A DNA stretch of 14,942 bases from Flavobacteriaceae bacterium (GTDB lineage: Bacteria; Bacteroidota; Bacteroidia; Flavobacteriales; Flavobacteriaceae): NCBI GenBank assembly GCA_023141985.1, contig JAGLKH010000211.1:1-14942 (forward strand), written 5' to 3'. A program made the translations under genes and the position numbers. A model generated the notes under the pieces. The model searched no databases and was not told the DNA's origin. It saw only the letters and a program-made list of their open reading frames with translations. This document shows positions 14,195 through 14,942 of the stretch, piece by piece (within the stretch, counting starts at the first letter, position 1; every line of letters begins with the position of its first letter).

Positions 14195-14942
14195 ATGTTA
14201 AAAATAAACGACTTACACGCTAGTGTTGAAGGTAAGAATATTTTAAAAGGTGTTAATTTAGAAGTTAATGCTGGAGAAATTCATGCTATAATGGGACCAA
14301 ATGGTTCAGGAAAAAGTACTTTGGCAGCAGTAATTGCAGGCAAAGAAGAATATGAAGTTGAAAAAGGAAAGATAACTTTTCAAGGGCAAGAAATTGATGA
14401 TTTAGCCCCCGAAGATCGTGCACATAAAGGGATATTTATGTCGTTTCAATATCCTATAGAGATTCCAGGAGTTACAGTTACAAACTTTATAAAAACGGCC
14501 ATTAATGAAACTCGAAAAGCAAAAGGCTTAGACGATATGCCTGCAAACAAAATGCTAAAGCAAATTAGAGAAAAGGCTGAACTTTTAGAAATCGACAGAA
14601 GGTTTTTATCACGTTCTTTAAACCAGGGGTTTTCCGGAGGAGAAAAAAAACGAAACGAAATTTTTCAAATGGCAATGCTTGAGCCAAAATTGGCAATTCT
14701 TGACGAAACCGATTCAGGTCTTGATATTGATGCGCTTCGTATAGTCGCCAATGGTGTAAATAAACTCAAAAGTAAAGACAATGCAGTCATTGTTATTACA
14801 CATTATCAAAGACTATTGGATTATATCGTTCCGGACTTTGTACATGTTTTATACAATGGAAAAATCGTGAAATCAGGGACTAAAGAACTAGCGCATGAAC
14901 TTGAAGAAAAAGGTTACGATTGGATTAAAGAAGAAGTGAACG
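14195..14942 (+). CDS. sufC: Fe-S assembly ATPase SufC (last codons beyond the right edge)
   Basis: SufC is the ABC-type ATPase of the SufBC2D scaffold; its dimerisation on ATP reshapes SufB and SufD during cluster assembly. The 249 visible residues contain Walker A GPNGSGKST (34-42), the Q-loop at Q85 in SFQYP, the signature FSGGE (146-150), Walker B LAILDE (166-171), the D-loop SGLD (174-177) and the switch histidine H203 in ITHYQR. The segment SGGEKKRNEIFQM is typical of SufC. As the family is about 250 residues, only one or two residues and the stop are missing. It follows the lipoprotein gene by one base. sufD would be expected next. Confidence 0.96.
   Translation, partial: MLKINDLHASVEGKNILKGVNLEVNAGEIHAIMGPNGSGKSTLAAVIAGKEEYEVEKGKITFQGQEIDDLAPEDRAHKGIFMSFQYPIEIPGVTVTNFIKTAINETRKAKGLDDMPANKMLKQIREKAELLEIDRRFLSRSLNQGFSGGEKKRNEIFQMAMLEPKLAILDETDSGLDIDALRIVANGVNKLKSKDNAVIVITHYQRLLDYIVPDFVHVLYNGKIVKSGTKELAHELEEKGYDWIKEEVN

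Noticed and set aside
1..14942. CRISPR arrays, tRNA or rRNA genes, transposases and reverse transcriptase with variable repeats (the latter because of the S23 gene)
   Set aside because: No regularly spaced repeats, cloverleaf-like sequence, or matching reading frames were seen. The S23 protein is therefore not part of a diversity-generating retroelement visible here.

Overview
The window looks like chromosomal DNA from a marine or aquatic member of the Flavobacteriaceae (phylum Bacteroidota). The base composition is visibly AT-rich. The genes lack strong Shine-Dalgarno sequences. The SUF operon promoter matches the Bacteroidota sigma consensus (TTG, about 19 bases, TAnnTTTG). The protein families are also typical: an Asp-box/sortilin-like secreted protein, a choice-of-anchor B lipoprotein, four-helix-bundle (S23) protein, and flavobacterial forms of SufB/SufC, ThiL and BrnQ.

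Layout. (1) Bases 1-3683, minus strand: the 5' part of a probable outer-membrane protein gene, then a 947-residue secreted Asp-box protein. (2) 3897-5189, plus: an M24 Xaa-Pro aminopeptidase. (3) 5190-6735, plus: an accessory-looking stretch with a small HEPN-motif gene bracketed by inverted repeats, a pair of mutually complementary hairpins, a second copy of the aminopeptidase leader (about 82% identical), and a CPBP-type intramembrane protease gene. (4) 6747-8024, minus: the BrnQ branched-chain amino acid carrier. (5) 8252-8993, plus: two paralogous small zinc-ribbon-like proteins, the second overlapping the end of thiL. (6) thiL (8977-10029, minus) and, divergently, a surface lipoprotein of the choice-of-anchor B family (10093-11340). 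(7) 11486 to the right edge, plus: the start of a SUF iron-sulfur assembly operon, sufA-type carrier, S23 gene, sufB, a small lipoprotein, and sufC missing only its last codons.

How the genes relate. The SUF genes form the one clear functional unit: SufB and SufC are parts of the SufBC2D scaffold and the A-type protein is a carrier; sufD and sufS are expected just beyond the right edge. Two genes interrupt the core order: an S23-family gene bracketed by a 25-bp imperfect inverted repeat, which looks like an intervening-sequence-type insertion, and a small lipoprotein gene. The rest is a set of single-gene housekeeping or envelope units.

The least ordinary parts are the 5190-6030 segment (cassette-like HEPN gene, four-arm hairpin block, duplicated leader) and the S23 insertion in the suf operon. 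I saw no tRNA, rRNA, CRISPR array or recognisable transposase. No gene-free stretch exceeds 300 bases; the longest are 8522-8768, 8025-8251 and 5818-6021.
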